A DNA stretch of 64,000 nt from Eutrigla gurnardus (Eukaryota; Chordata; Actinopteri; Perciformes; Triglidae). Made by a program: the position numbers and the translations under genes. This document shows positions 11,156 through 22,275 of the stretch, piece by piece; positions within the stretch are counted from its first letter, which is position 1; the number at the start of each line of letters is the position of its first letter. Location: NCBI GenBank assembly GCA_963514095.1, contig OY741265.1, positions 25,237,590 through 25,301,589 on the forward strand. Direction: 5' to 3'. The notes beneath the pieces were generated by a model. The model was given only the letters and a program-made list of their open reading frames with translations, made no database searches and was not told the origin of the DNA.

Positions 11156-11262
11156 TGCACCCGCCGTATGAACAACAACCAAAGAAGATCAGGTATCCTA
11201 CACGGCCTTCAGGTTATCTTCAAGGATTCTGGCGTCTTCTGCCCATGTGAAGCATCTCTACT
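11156..11262 (-). other. fbln2: fbln2 5' UTR portion of exon 2, with splice acceptor
   Basis: On the minus strand a pyrimidine-rich tract ending TTTCTTGCAG lies just above 11262, a strong 3' splice site. It implies that exon 2 begins at 11262 with 107 nt of 5' leader before the ATG at 11155. The leader contains one short upstream ORF, described separately. This gives the usual architecture of an untranslated first exon joined to a large first coding exon. RNA evidence was not available; the call rests on the acceptor sequence alone. Confidence 0.75.
11220..11255 (-). promoter_or_regulatory. Upstream ORF in the fbln2 leader
   Basis: An 11-codon ORF (ATG at 11255, in-frame second ATG at codon 4, TGA at 11220-11222) lies eight bases inside exon 2. 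It ends 64 nt before the fibulin-2 start codon and does not overlap it. The first ATG has G at -3, so it could be recognised by scanning ribosomes and would then rely on reinitiation. Upstream ORFs commonly dampen translation of the main frame; whether this one does so is inference. Confidence 0.45.
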
Positions 11263-13030
11263 CTGCAAGAAATAGAGGAAAGCGAGACGGAGAAGTATTA
11301 CTCAAAATGGAAAACAGAACAACATCTGGCTCAATTGCTGAGCTCACGAGAGTCCAATTCTTACAGTTGTCCTAGCTTATGACTTTGCAATCCTCATTAA
11401 CACCAGCTGCTGTGACAGCACTTTAAATCATTACGCAGGCTCTCGTGATGAAACTTGGAACCTGCCCAAGTTTGTAAATTACTGCCATGTCGCTGATTAT
11501 CTCCATAGGATCAATTGCCAGAACAATCTCGTTTGCAATCAACACTGAAGTGTAACTGAACATTTCATAATGCTTAAGCAGTCGAGTTTGTTGGAAAAAC
11601 GATTACGCTTTATAGGAAGCACAGTCCCTGAAGTAATTAGTGTACACCGTCTGCTTTGACTAAACATTCTTGTCCTAAACGACGCGTTTGACAAACTCAA
11701 AGTGACGGGCTCCATTCTGGAAGTCAGTTCATAAGTTAATTTCTGTGAAAACGCAGAAATCAAAGCTCATTATTAACATATATAATCATGAGTTCGTATC
11801 ATAGAGTCAACAGAAGAATCAAAGCCTTGAACTTGACACAAATCCCTTCGGTTTTCTTCCAAAAACGACACATTATTCTTTTTGCCCAAATGTTTTCGGC
11901 AGATCTGATAGCTCATCAAAGACACGCGGCATATTTTCCCATGGCAATGGATGCTGGCTACAGACTGTAGGACATCTCCACAAGTAAACACACACCCCCG
12001 CATCAAACTCAAACTGCTCTATTCCTGAGCTGATATTCATGAAGTATCTATGAGGTGCTGAATTCAACACTGATTTTTCACAAATGGTGCCGTTAGAAAG
12101 CTCCAAATAAGCATGTGACTCATGAGTCGAACATAAAATCCCCTTTAACACTGCCTTTTCCTGAAGGGATTATCACTCCTTTTTTTCCGCAACCGAGGCA
12201 CGGAGACGGAATGGGGTGTCAGAGTGGTTCGCCTCTGAGTCGGCAATAAAGGAAGTAACGGCGGCGAGATGACCTCAGTGTGAATGGGGAGCGCCGGGAA
12301 GCTGCAACAGAGGGTGACGTTGAGATGACGTGTTATGTGCGCGGAGAAGTTTCCAGTTATGATGCACAGCAACTTCGCTTACGCCTGAAGAGTCGTGTTA
12401 ATGTGCACGACTAGCAAAGGAAAGTCAACTCTTGGTATGCCTGCCATTGTTGTTACACGCTGCTCTCTTTCTGGTTCCGCAAGGCTGGAATACTCAAATA
12501 AAAGGAGACACCGATGCGGTATTATGACACAAACCAAAGTTCAGTATCTCTGTGTAAAAATGGCTCAAGTGGGAAGCAGACCTTAACAGCTTTGGGAACA
12601 GTTCACAGTAATAAAAACAGCTCTCTACCTTTGCTAACTATGCCTAACGTAATACAGAAGGATCCAAACACATGAACAACTTGACACGTTGCCCTGAGAG
12701 AATGTTGTGACACAGCGTTGCATTTATGGAGTAATAGATAATATTCTACAGGGGTGATTTGTTCGTTGCCAGTCTCTCTCGTGTCCCAGGCTCTCCCAAC
12801 CAGCAAACTGAACGGTAAAAATTGTGGTTATTGTGTGAATATTTCTCCCCCAAAATGATAATTTGAAGATCAATAACTCAGCCTGTGTTACCTTGAATTC
12901 TTGATGAAACTTTGCTTCAAGTTGTAAAGTTTATAGAAGGAACTGCAACATATTTTTTCATAGTTCTTGGCTAATGGTGCGGGGTATTATTATTAGGTAT
13001 TATTGGGCTTGTGGAGGCTTTAAAGTAATA

Positions 13031-13053
13031 CCCCCCCCCCCCCCCCCCCCCCC
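13031..13053. repeat. C homopolymer, 23 bases
   Basis: An uninterrupted run of 23 C in fbln2 intron 1. Its true length is uncertain, as such runs are prone to sequencing error. Confidence 0.8.
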
Positions 13054-13814
13054 ACAAAGTAATCAATGACTCACCCTGTCTTACCTTGAATTCTTGAAGA
13101 GGTTATTTCTCTCTCACGCCTCCCAAAAACAGAGGAAAGTATTGAAGGAATCAAATGATATCAAAAGTTTTAAAAGCTCTCACACACGTGCAGCATGATC
13201 CAAGTTCCATATCCAGTTGTATGCTCACATGCACATGCACTGAAACCTTACTATTTAAAAGAGCTCTGACTCACACTGACTGTTTATGCCCAAGTGTTTT
13301 GAATAAAGTTGGATAAAGTTTTGCTGTTACTAAATGTGGCCCCCGTTTACTTAAATTCATGAGTTTTCTCTGCGGAGGCAAAAACAAAGTTTTCTTCAAA
13401 TATGTAAGTAAAATATTCCTTTCAAGTTTTTAAAAGACATATTAAATGGCCTCCAGACCATTCAAATGTCAGTTGTTTAAATATATTTCACAGTGTCAAA
13501 GCTAGACAGTTTGCACCACAAAATAAGTCTGATAGTAATAATCAGTATTTCTTTGAAACTTTCAGAGTTGAAGCTTCTTCCTGACTATCCTTCAGCACAT
13601 CCCCACAGTCTTCTGTCACCAAACTAAGTTCATTTCTAGCCTAGAGGTGAGGATCACCACTGTCCTGTCAGTGGAAGCGACATGCAGCGTTACCAGACAC
13701 AATAACAGTTGGCACTTGAGGCAAAACTGCAAGAGAAACTGACTGACAAACTGAGGAGCCTGCACAGCCCCGGTGTTTCCCAGAGCAGTGAGGGATTCCT
13801 CTGTTTTCTCCCTT

Positions 13815-13842
<28 letters not shown>
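13815..13842. repeat. CA microsatellite
   Basis: An uninterrupted (CA)n of about 14 units in fbln2 intron 1. Confidence 0.9.
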
Positions 13843-13845
<3 letters not shown>

Positions 13846-14424
13846 TCATCTCTAAACAATCCTTGATGTCATGCAGCTCTGCCAACATGGGAAAAAAGAG
13901 GATCATTTAAAGCTTCACTTAAGAACAAATAGTGCTGAATTCTCAGCAAGACTTGCACCTTCCTTTTTGCAGAAAATTCTATAAATGTCATTCTGAGCCG
14001 CATACTGGGAGATTCATGTGCGCAGTTTGATCCATTAAATACACAATTAGCGCTGTTAACAAATCACTTAGTGTATTGCAGACGAACAGTAACAACACTG
14101 ACGTTTTTAAGAACTTTTAAAACCTTTTCTATCACACGTGGGTGCAATTAGCAACACGAGAACCTCTAAATGACTCATTCAGGATAGATCCGACCATAAC
14201 GACTAAAGAGACTGCAACCTGTTATTGTTTTCCTGCTGATAACTGGAGAGAAACAAACTAAACTGAAACACTGAATGCAAAGTAAAAAAAAGTTCAATCA
14301 AACTTCAGTTTAAAAAGTCGGGAGCGACTCCTAAAGTTTCTAGGTGGATTAAACAGCGTGTTTCCAGCAGGCGAGCGGAGCCTCTGCGGCTTTTCTCTAC
14401 GAGGGGAACAGCGGGTCGTGTTAC

Positions 14425-14570
14425 CTTGTCGTGTGCGGACAGATGGGCTGGAGAGCCGCCGGCTGCCGGTCCTCTGAGCGCCGCAACTGTGGGTCTTCTG
14501 ACCGTCGCAGCGCTGCTGGGACCAGGCGGGCGGAGGGAGGGAGGGGGGAGGGGGAGGTACGAACATTTTT
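14425..14570 (-). other. fbln2: Probable noncoding exon 1 and GC-rich core promoter of fbln2
   Basis: On the minus strand a consensus donor, CGACAAG/GTAACA, sits at 14425/14424, inside a GC-rich island covering roughly 14330-14560. Immediately upstream are CT-rich sequence and a GC box (GGGCGG on the plus strand at 14528-14533), and no obvious TATA box. Together with the acceptor at 11263 this makes a simple model: untranslated exon 1, a 3.2-kb intron, then the coding exon. The right-hand limit (transcription start) is a guess. Short ORFs that run through this island on either strand look like composition effects, not genes. Confidence 0.55.
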
Positions 14571-15005
14571 CCCTTCTGGAGACTCCGGAGGAGATCCCAT
14601 CATGATTCATAATGAAGAGCAGGCTGAGCCCACACAAACACAGCCCAACAGATTGAGTTTTGGTCTGTGGACAGACACGGAACAAATTAATCCAGAATAA
14701 CGTGTAGGCTTATAAGAAATGTTAAGTGTAGAGGGGGGGAAAGTTATTAGTGCAACACACAATAAAAGAGCCTAAAGTAGACAGGGTTGTTCACAAAAGA
14801 CAGCAAAGTGGTGTGTCCTTTGTGTCCTCGAACATAAATGATTTAGTTAGAGGCAGACATTGTATTCTCAGTGTCATTTGTAACGAATTGGGGAACAAAC
14901 TACTTTGTTACACTCATTTATAAACGTCTATTGAGTAACGCTTGAAGCGTATCTAATGTTTAGGATAAAATGCTAGGCTCTGTTCAAAAATATGCCTATA
15001 CCTTC

Positions 15006-15059
15006 GCCCTAAAGGTCTTTATACGGTATTCAGAGCCGTATAAAGACCTTTAATAGGGC
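15006..15059. other. Strong inverted repeat upstream of fbln2
   Basis: The arms GCCCTAAAGGTCTTTATACGG (5' arm, 15006-15026) and 15036-15059 pair over 16 contiguous bases. After a 3-nt bulge they pair over five more, around a 9-nt loop. It lies about 450 bp upstream of the inferred fbln2 first exon. Confidence 0.7.
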
Positions 15060-15372
15060 AGCAAACAACTAGTTGCAATGAAAACATAATGGAGTCCTGG
15101 CTACCTGAGTAGAGGCTAATCCCACCTTCTCCTTGCTTTGTTCTACTACTCTCACAAAGCCCATGGTTTGGTCTGTTTGTCAGTGAACAGTTAGTTTGTA
15201 TGCTTCATTTTTACATTCCTACTCTGTTGTGTTCCACTGGTTCGTACTAACTGCTCTCAACGGTGTCTCTGTCAGCACTGTTGCCATTGTTTGCCCAGTT
15301 AGCACTGTTAGCACCATTATCTGTTGCTCAGCTGTCGCCATGTTGAGAGCCGTGTGGAGGCAATCCTTCAAT

Positions 15373-15440
15373 CAGTGAGAGAGGCGAAGTCACGCCCCTT
15401 CTGGTGTTCCCATTGGGACCTTATTTTGGGAAACAATATA
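15373..15440 (+). repeat. Short dispersed repeat, copy 1
   Basis: It shares GAAGTCA, TGGTGTTCCC and GGACCTTATTTTGG-like words in the same order with 54540-54600, in the same orientation. The family is unknown. Confidence 0.4.
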
Positions 15441-18400
15441 TGGAAGTTAGTGGCGAGAAACAAATACCTTCTTTGATCCCCTTGGAAATTACACATATGG
15501 TTTAAAAGATCATTTTGAAATTCACAGTTTGTCGTTGCATCACTTGTGTTGTGTGAAACCGCTCAGTGAACTATACTAGTGAGCTAGCTAACTTAGCTAC
15601 CTTCCATCACAAATGTAATGTTATCTTACCAGAAGTGTTTTATCCAGTGACTCTTTTTATCAGCCAGGAAAAGAAAGAAGGAGCGATAACTTGTTGTTTG
15701 AGTAAGAACATCCGAGTATGAAAGATACAAGCATCAAAGCTTCAGTGAGAGACGTCACTTACATGACGTTTGGGTGTGTAGTCTATTTATTTATGCATTC
15801 TTAAATGTCAATAATTAAATAATAAAATGCAACTTTCTTGCATTTTTTTTTAAATTGACAAACATCATAGCAATGTGTTATTGATGGCTCATTTCAAACA
15901 GGTTAAAAAAAAAACTTTGCCTCTCACCACTATACCATATATTTCTTTCTAAATAAGGTCCTATGATGCTCCAGCAGTGCATCGCCTCTCCACCAGGCCT
16001 GTAATTTGAACTGGTACGTTATCTCAGCTGTAAAGTCCTTTCACAAACAGAAATATTAACTTGCACGTTGTGTTACAAGAATGCGCTAAACAAGTTACAA
16101 GATGTAACTCCCCATAAAACATTTTTACATTTCTGTTTGTGTACAGAAAAAACAAAGGAGATAAGTGTTAAAAGTGACGTTTAAAGTTGCTGGTAGGAGT
16201 TTTTTCTTTACTTCTGACAAAGCAAGGCAAAGTTTTTCCCCTTCTATCAGTCTTTATGCTAAGATAGGTGAGTCGGCTCTAACTCAGCACATAACAAACA
16301 GTATCTATCTTATCGAAGTCTAAGAAAGTGAATCAGTGCATTTTCCCAAAATGATGCACCAAGAAATAAGTGGACATAAAGCATGACTGTGATGTGTACG
16401 AATCAGTGTTTTTCTTCTAAAATGATTACTCTCTTTTATTATGTATAAAGTCACACTGTAAGTTCTTGCTGCTCTGCTGCTGCTCTCTTAATCCCCATTA
16501 GAGGCTTGTCGTTGGCCCCCAGGGTTAACGTTAGCTGCTGTCCACCACTGTGTTTTCAGGGATCTTACATGTACGTCTTAAATGGAAGGCCATAACCTTG
16601 GCTAAACAAGAGCCGTGCACTCACATCATCACTCATGTTGCTGTCCGACTCCTGCCAGTTGCAGTCCGTGTATAACACAAGGCCATAGGCTACCTCGACT
16701 TCTCACAAAAGAAGAGATCTCCTCCAGAAACAGGCCTGTTTTTGATTACCTGCTGAGCTCTTCTGCCCAGAGACATAAAGCTGCATGTCATTCATGTGAG
16801 TGTGCCTCTTTGGTAAAGGAATAATTCATCCTATCATATATCTTCACCTGTCGGAGGGGAGCGTGACCTGCAATTCCAAATGCCAGAAGAGTAAGTACGT
16901 TTACGACTTGAGACCAGTCTTGCATCCCACTTTCACGACACTCCCTGCTTTATTGGAAGCGGCCCCTTTGGAGAGAGGCGTCATAAATTTGGCACCTCCA
17001 GAGGACGTTTGAGTTCAAAGAGCGCAGGGAGTGCGAGTGTTGTCTGGGATCAAATGTGGCGTGCTCGATGTTTGAGTGGACTCGCTCATCACGCTGACCT
17101 GATCGGCGGTCTGGTCCCCTCTCAGCAACTCTTATAAAGGGTCTAATGAGGAGCTGTCAGGGCTTGGGGTGAAGTGGTGGCCGCTGCTGTGATAAACAGA
17201 TTAGAGATAAGGCCACTGCCAGTGGGCCAGCTTCCAACTAGAGATGAGAGACGAGGTAAAACAATAGACCTGCATTCCGAGTGCGCTGGGGCCCTGGAAG
17301 GACATGTCGCAACATGCTTATACTCCCACAATTGTTTTTATTTAACCATGGGGTGGACCGCTTTATTTTTCACACGTCAAAATAGACTTGGCTGTGACAG
17401 AACGAATCCCTGGAGTTAATTGCAGTTTGGTCTGAAGTGGCGCAGACGACACAGTATAGGATAACAGATCACCGAGGGGTTGCTATGGTGTGGTGAACAA
17501 ACGTGGATTTTGCATGCACATAACCGGATCAGGCTCAGCCACGCTGTAAAACACTGAGTGGGACTCGACAACACATGGGTGAGATTTGTGGAATCCCAGT
17601 GTGATCTCCAGGGAAAGCTGCCAGACCGCAGACAAGGCTTTGAAATAGCCTATGAAAGGCTTCGGGGAGTCAGGCTTCATGTGTGGGGTCACCGGGGAGA
17701 ATCTGGTTCAGGACTCACTGATGTCCCTCTCGTATGGTTGATTGAAGGGAGGCTTGGCAGGCGCCTCAAACAAATGGCCTCTTCGGGATTCAAGACACAT
17801 CTCAATACTGTACGTCGGAACATTTATCGGAACATTTAAGTCAGTGAAATTGAACAATATTAAGATAACGTTTGTTTTCAGCTCGCCTGGCGTATTAGAT
17901 TACTATCGCTGTCTTCTCTAAAACAGCTGGAGCATGAGATCACGTTATATATGTGCAAGATGTGCTTGGACATAATGAACTTGTGTCATTTGAGCAGCTG
18001 CAGTGAATGTTATCTCTCCAGTAGAATGTTTCCGAAGGACACAAGCGGTATTGCATGTTTTTATGTCAGGCCTCAAGCTTTCAAGAGAGATGCAAACATA
18101 TCTTATCTAGAGCTGTTCTGATACCAGATTCTAGTATAGGAAGTACCTCTAATGCAGCCTGAAATGGTGGATGGCATAGCATGCAGGGGTATAATCATCC
18201 GCTCCCGAACACAACACAATCATTGCATCTAATATCCATGATGGAAGTGGGTACGCAGTCATCTCGCCTCTTTCTCATCTCCGTTGAGAGATGCACATGC
18301 TCCGATTCCAAGTGCCAGCAGAGAAGGTAACGTCGGCAAGAGTGAGCAAATGTCTAGCTAGCAAGTTAAGAAAGAAAGTTTGAAAATGGAATTAATTATC

Positions 18401-18570
18401 TGTATGTATTTATTGATGTTTTACAAAGGGTTAGCCTGAACCAGGACATGCAACAATAAGAGTCATACCACATTCATGCAGGTTTAGTAATATAAATCTG
18501 TTCTAAATTATCATAAATCAGTTCTGTACTGGACGGTCGATGCGTACGTTTTGGGATTCAGAATTGTTAT

Positions 18571-18937
18571 CCATCCATCCATTGTCTACCGCTTCTCCTG
18601 TATTCAGGGTCGTGGGGGGGCTGGAGCTGTCATTGGGCGAAGGCAGGGTACACCCTGGACAGGACACCAGTCTATCACAGGGCCGACATGTAGAGACAGA
18701 CAACCATTCAGACTCACATTCACACCTACGGGCAATTTAGAGTCATCAATCAACCTATCCCCATCCTGCATGTCTTTGGACTGTGGGAGGAAGCCGGAGA
18801 ACCCGGAGAGAACCCACGCTTACACGGGGAGAACATGCAAACTCCACACAGAAGGAACCTGGGCCGATCCGGGAATCAAACCCGGGACCCTCTTGCTGTG
18901 AGGTGAAACTGCTACCCACTACACCACCGTGCAGCCC
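18571..18937 (-). mobile_element. Full-length tRNA-derived SINE with RTE-like tail
   Basis: Read on the minus strand, it opens with a tRNA-like head with an A box (18911-18926, TGGTGTAGTGGGTAGC) and a B box (18872-18882, GGTTTGATTCC). It continues through a body with the conserved stretches GTTTGCATGTTCTCCC and CTTCCTCCCACAGTCC, and ends in (ATGG)n. A 13-bp target duplication, TCAGAATTGTTAT, flanks it at 18558-18570 and 18938-18950. The tail type is that of fish RTE (Rex3/Expander-like) LINEs, which would have supplied the retrotransposition machinery. Confidence 0.85.
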
Positions 18938-18950
18938 TCAGAATTGTTAT

Positions 18951-21906
18951 AAGGAAGATAAAAATGGTATCGGAAAATCTTTTTTCAATTAAAAGATATA
19001 TTGAACAACTTTCAAAATGTCCAAATTATAGATATGTTGGAAATGTATGATGCTGTTTTCATTACCGGGAGTCTCTCTTTGTAAAGTGAGCACATATAAG
19101 GTTTGAAGGCCTTCTGACTCGTATGAGTTACTGACAAGCTGCTCTGCTCCTCCTTCATTTTGTGGAAAGAGTAGTTTTTGACAAAATCGTATCAATAACA
19201 TATCTGTGAACCAGAACAAACCGTTCATTTCTGGCTGGTATAGCAAAGCTTGCAAGGAACAAACTTGTTTATTAAACCATTGGTCCAAAAGCTGACATCA
19301 CTTACGGGCGTTCGATGTAGCCTGTGTTGGATCAGAGTGTGATCAATTGTAAATGGGGTAAATGTAGAAGGGCGGTCTGTCCTTGTGTTGTCGGCTGGAC
19401 ACGTGATGGAAGTAGTTCTGTGAATAATGAGAAAGAGAGAGACTTTCAAATCCTGGCTCTTTTCTCTCCACTGTACATCTGACCAATGGCTGCGAGTGAA
19501 GTGGTCGTACAGATCCGCCAATTCAAATGTTGGCAAGCTGTGAGGGAGGGGTTTGAAAAACAGTTTGACGATCCAACAAGCTCTTCATTTGAAGCACACG
19601 GAGGCCTTTATTGCAATTCACATGACATCTGTTTGTCTTGTGGTGTAATGTGTTTGTGGGCTTCCTATGATTAGAGGACAAATTCTACAATATTTCCTCG
19701 TTTTGTTTGTTGTTGTTGTTTTTACTTTAAATGCAGACATTTTGCCACAAAAGAAAACACAAAAGACAGGATGGGGCAAGTAAATACAAAAAGAAAAACA
19801 GTTTGTAAAAAATCTTGTAATACGATGTAAAGAATTAAGAATAAATAATTGAATGCATTTTCTTAGGGAACAACAACAACCTGGTTAGGTAAAGAAAAGA
19901 CTAACAACTATGAAAATGGCGTTCTTAAGTGGTCTCCGGGGTGAAAGTCCTGTGTTTTTAGACCCATCCTTCAATATCAACTTCTTCCCTACACAGATTT
20001 TGATGTGGATTACACAGAAACTGATTATACGGGTTATGTATGAATTATAGTACATTACCTTTGGTATTCACAGTGTGTATGAGAACAGCCTGACATACAG
20101 CACACAGCTCCACCTCCATCTGCTGAGCAGTTCACACACAGGTCACCAATATCCTGTTTGGCTGCAACTGCAAATGATTATAATCCGCACATCCTGGCGT
20201 TCATACATGTATCACAACTGTGCTGTTTTTAGAAACAGGACACTGTTTAAGATGCGCTGTTTTCGGTAACTGTATCATAATGCAATATGCACTCCTGCAC
20301 TCCTGCAGATGTCCCAACTTATGGATGTTGATTTGTCCTTGAATGGCACTATTTGATTGTGGAAGCGAAACGAATCTACAGTGGGAAACAATGGAGATAT
20401 ATAATTTCTGGAATGTTCTTAATTCAGTCAGTCTGTGCTGGCTAAAAACCTTTCAGTGAATAAATGCATGAAATTGCTTCCAGACTAACTATATTCAGAC
20501 GCTAGATGTGTATTGAAATTATAAATAGAATATTTGAGAAACATTTTTCCCATCACCGACTGACTGGGAGACTGAAAAGTTCGGAAATAGCTGCCTCCCT
20601 GCGAACAACGATGATACGTGCAGCAGGTTGCAATTAACTTCTGGCACCGGCTCAACTGCAAATTCTTATTCCCTGCAGAAGCCACGCCAAGGTTTGTAGA
20701 TAATGATATACAGGAAATGTGAATACCTGGTCAAAGCATCAATGCAGCAGCAGAGAAATGTATCTACTTCTGCAAAGCGAGGAGATATTGCCTCTAGTGT
20801 GCTGCTCCGTAGGTTTGAAGAGGAGGGACCTTCACATGGGCCTCAGTCTGAAAGGTTATCTCTAGGATAGAGAGCAGCGATTTGCAGAACAAAAGTGAAG
20901 AGAGAGGAGAAGCGACTGGTGTCGTACTCTGGAATCTCCATTAGCCCCGCGCTGCTTCTCAGTCAGTGGACCGTTTTATAAGAATAATACAAAGTGAAAT
21001 GAAGACTTTGCAAGACTCAGGTGAACCCTGCATGGACTTAACCCCTGCTGTGGCCCATATGCGTTTGCTCTATCAACTCTATCTGTGAATGGGCTGCACA
21101 TGTAGCAGCATATATATCAACCCATTACCTGGGGAGGTCAACAGATCTTATCACCTTTTCGTTACCCTCAGACGGTTTTTTTGTACAAAAATACTCAGCG
21201 TTCCACTGAGATTAATTAAAAACAGCAAATCACGAAACCAAATCTGGGCATATATTTTGCTGCATAAAACATATTGGTGTGTCCCCCCCCCCCTTTTCAG
21301 CTTAGGTGCTTAAACACTTATAATGTTAGAGAAAACATTTTTATAAATTGGATCCATATTTTGACAAATTCCATGGAATTCAGTCCCGCGATTCCATCCA
21401 CGTTTAAATCACAGGACCCTAATGTTTGCTATATACGTTATTTATTTTAAGACCCACTGGAGGGATTTTCGGACTTCTGATCACTTCACTCTCATGCTGT
21501 CCTCCCACAATAAAAGACCAACAATATAACTTAAAAAATGTATGTGTTGCTGAGATGTAATTTTATACTATATTTGAAATGTTGCGGTTTTCATGACCAA
21601 AGCTGAGGTACGTCCCCTATGACTAAAAATTGTTGGGTGACCCACCCCTCAATAAAGAATATTAAGACATACCCCCCCACCCCCCATTATCCTCCGGTGG
21701 TCCATTCCATAAATACCAAATGGTCCCTTATTAGCTCATAATATGTAGAATGTGAGTGTGATGTAAAGCTTGTTGTGAAAAAAACAAAACAGACATGCTT
21801 TGCAGCTGCATGAATGTATCTGTTCTGTCTCTGCATCATCTGTGACCTCTTTCCCATCACACACTGTTAATACAATAGATACTAAGTGGATTAGTGCTGT
21901 TATTAA
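18951..21906. other. Intergenic, no gene seen
   Basis: AT-rich sequence. A short fragment at 19931-19975 belongs to the dispersed family with the word GGTGAAAGTCCTGTGTT. No ORF here resembles a known protein. Confidence 0.5.
19931..19975 (+). repeat. Dispersed repeat family A, fragment
   Basis: Contains GGTGAAAGTCCTGTGTT followed by GACCCATCC, shared with the copies near 28232, 38700 and, inverted, 50391. Confidence 0.55.
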
Positions 21907-21935
21907 GGAGCAGTGTGTATGTTACACACTGCTCC
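21907..21935. other. Perfect hairpin, 13-bp stem and 3-nt loop
   Basis: GGAGCAGTGTGTA (21907-21919) is followed by TGT and its exact inverse (21923-21935). The arm resembles the end of the element at 51755 (CCAGTGTGTAGCATTT), so this may be two terminal repeats abutted by an internal deletion. Confidence 0.7.
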
Positions 21936-22275
21936 ACCCCTCCGCTCACCCCTCCCTTTCCAAGCCGGTCGAGAACTACTTTGACCTTCAGGTCTCCCTA
22001 CGGTAGGTATGAAGGGCATGTGATTGCACGGAGATCTCAAGGGTTTGCAAAAATAGATATTTATATAGGCTGATAAACAAACAATGAAATATACTCATAT
22101 TTGTTTGGAAAATGTATTTAAACTCAAAACATTAGATTATTGTAGCACAGAAAGTAAAGCATCAAATAGAAATACCAAAAGTTGGGATCAGAAAAAAGGA
22201 AAAGTTTTATTCCCAAATAGACCTGTTCAGGACACCTATCTGTTAGCCTAAAATCTGACCATAACATGTCATTAA

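Larger units (their letters stand above)
11263..14424 (-). other. fbln2: fbln2 intron 1
   Basis: This 3.16-kb interval is bounded by a consensus donor at 14424 and a consensus acceptor at 11263. I see no coding exon in it. It holds a run of 23 C at 13031-13053, a CA repeat at 13815-13842, and a short near-identical direct repeat at about 12879-12902 and 13074-13097 that resembles a splice donor on the minus strand. Promoter-proximal first introns often hold enhancers, but I cannot identify one by sequence alone. Confidence 0.6.
14571..18557. other. Intergenic flank of fbln2, no gene seen
   Basis: Apart from the hairpin at 15006-15059 and the short repeat at 15373-15440, I see only AT-rich sequence with short chance ORFs. 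Regulatory elements of fbln2 would be expected here, but none can be named from sequence. Confidence 0.5.

Noticed and set aside
11156..11182. Extension of the fibulin-2 frame upstream to 11182
   Set aside because: The first codon there is TTG, not ATG. The first ATG in frame is at 11155, and a signal peptide follows it directly.
14305..14685. Minus-strand ORFs over the fbln2 promoter island
   Set aside because: Several overlapping frames on both strands are open because of GC-rich composition; none matches a protein.
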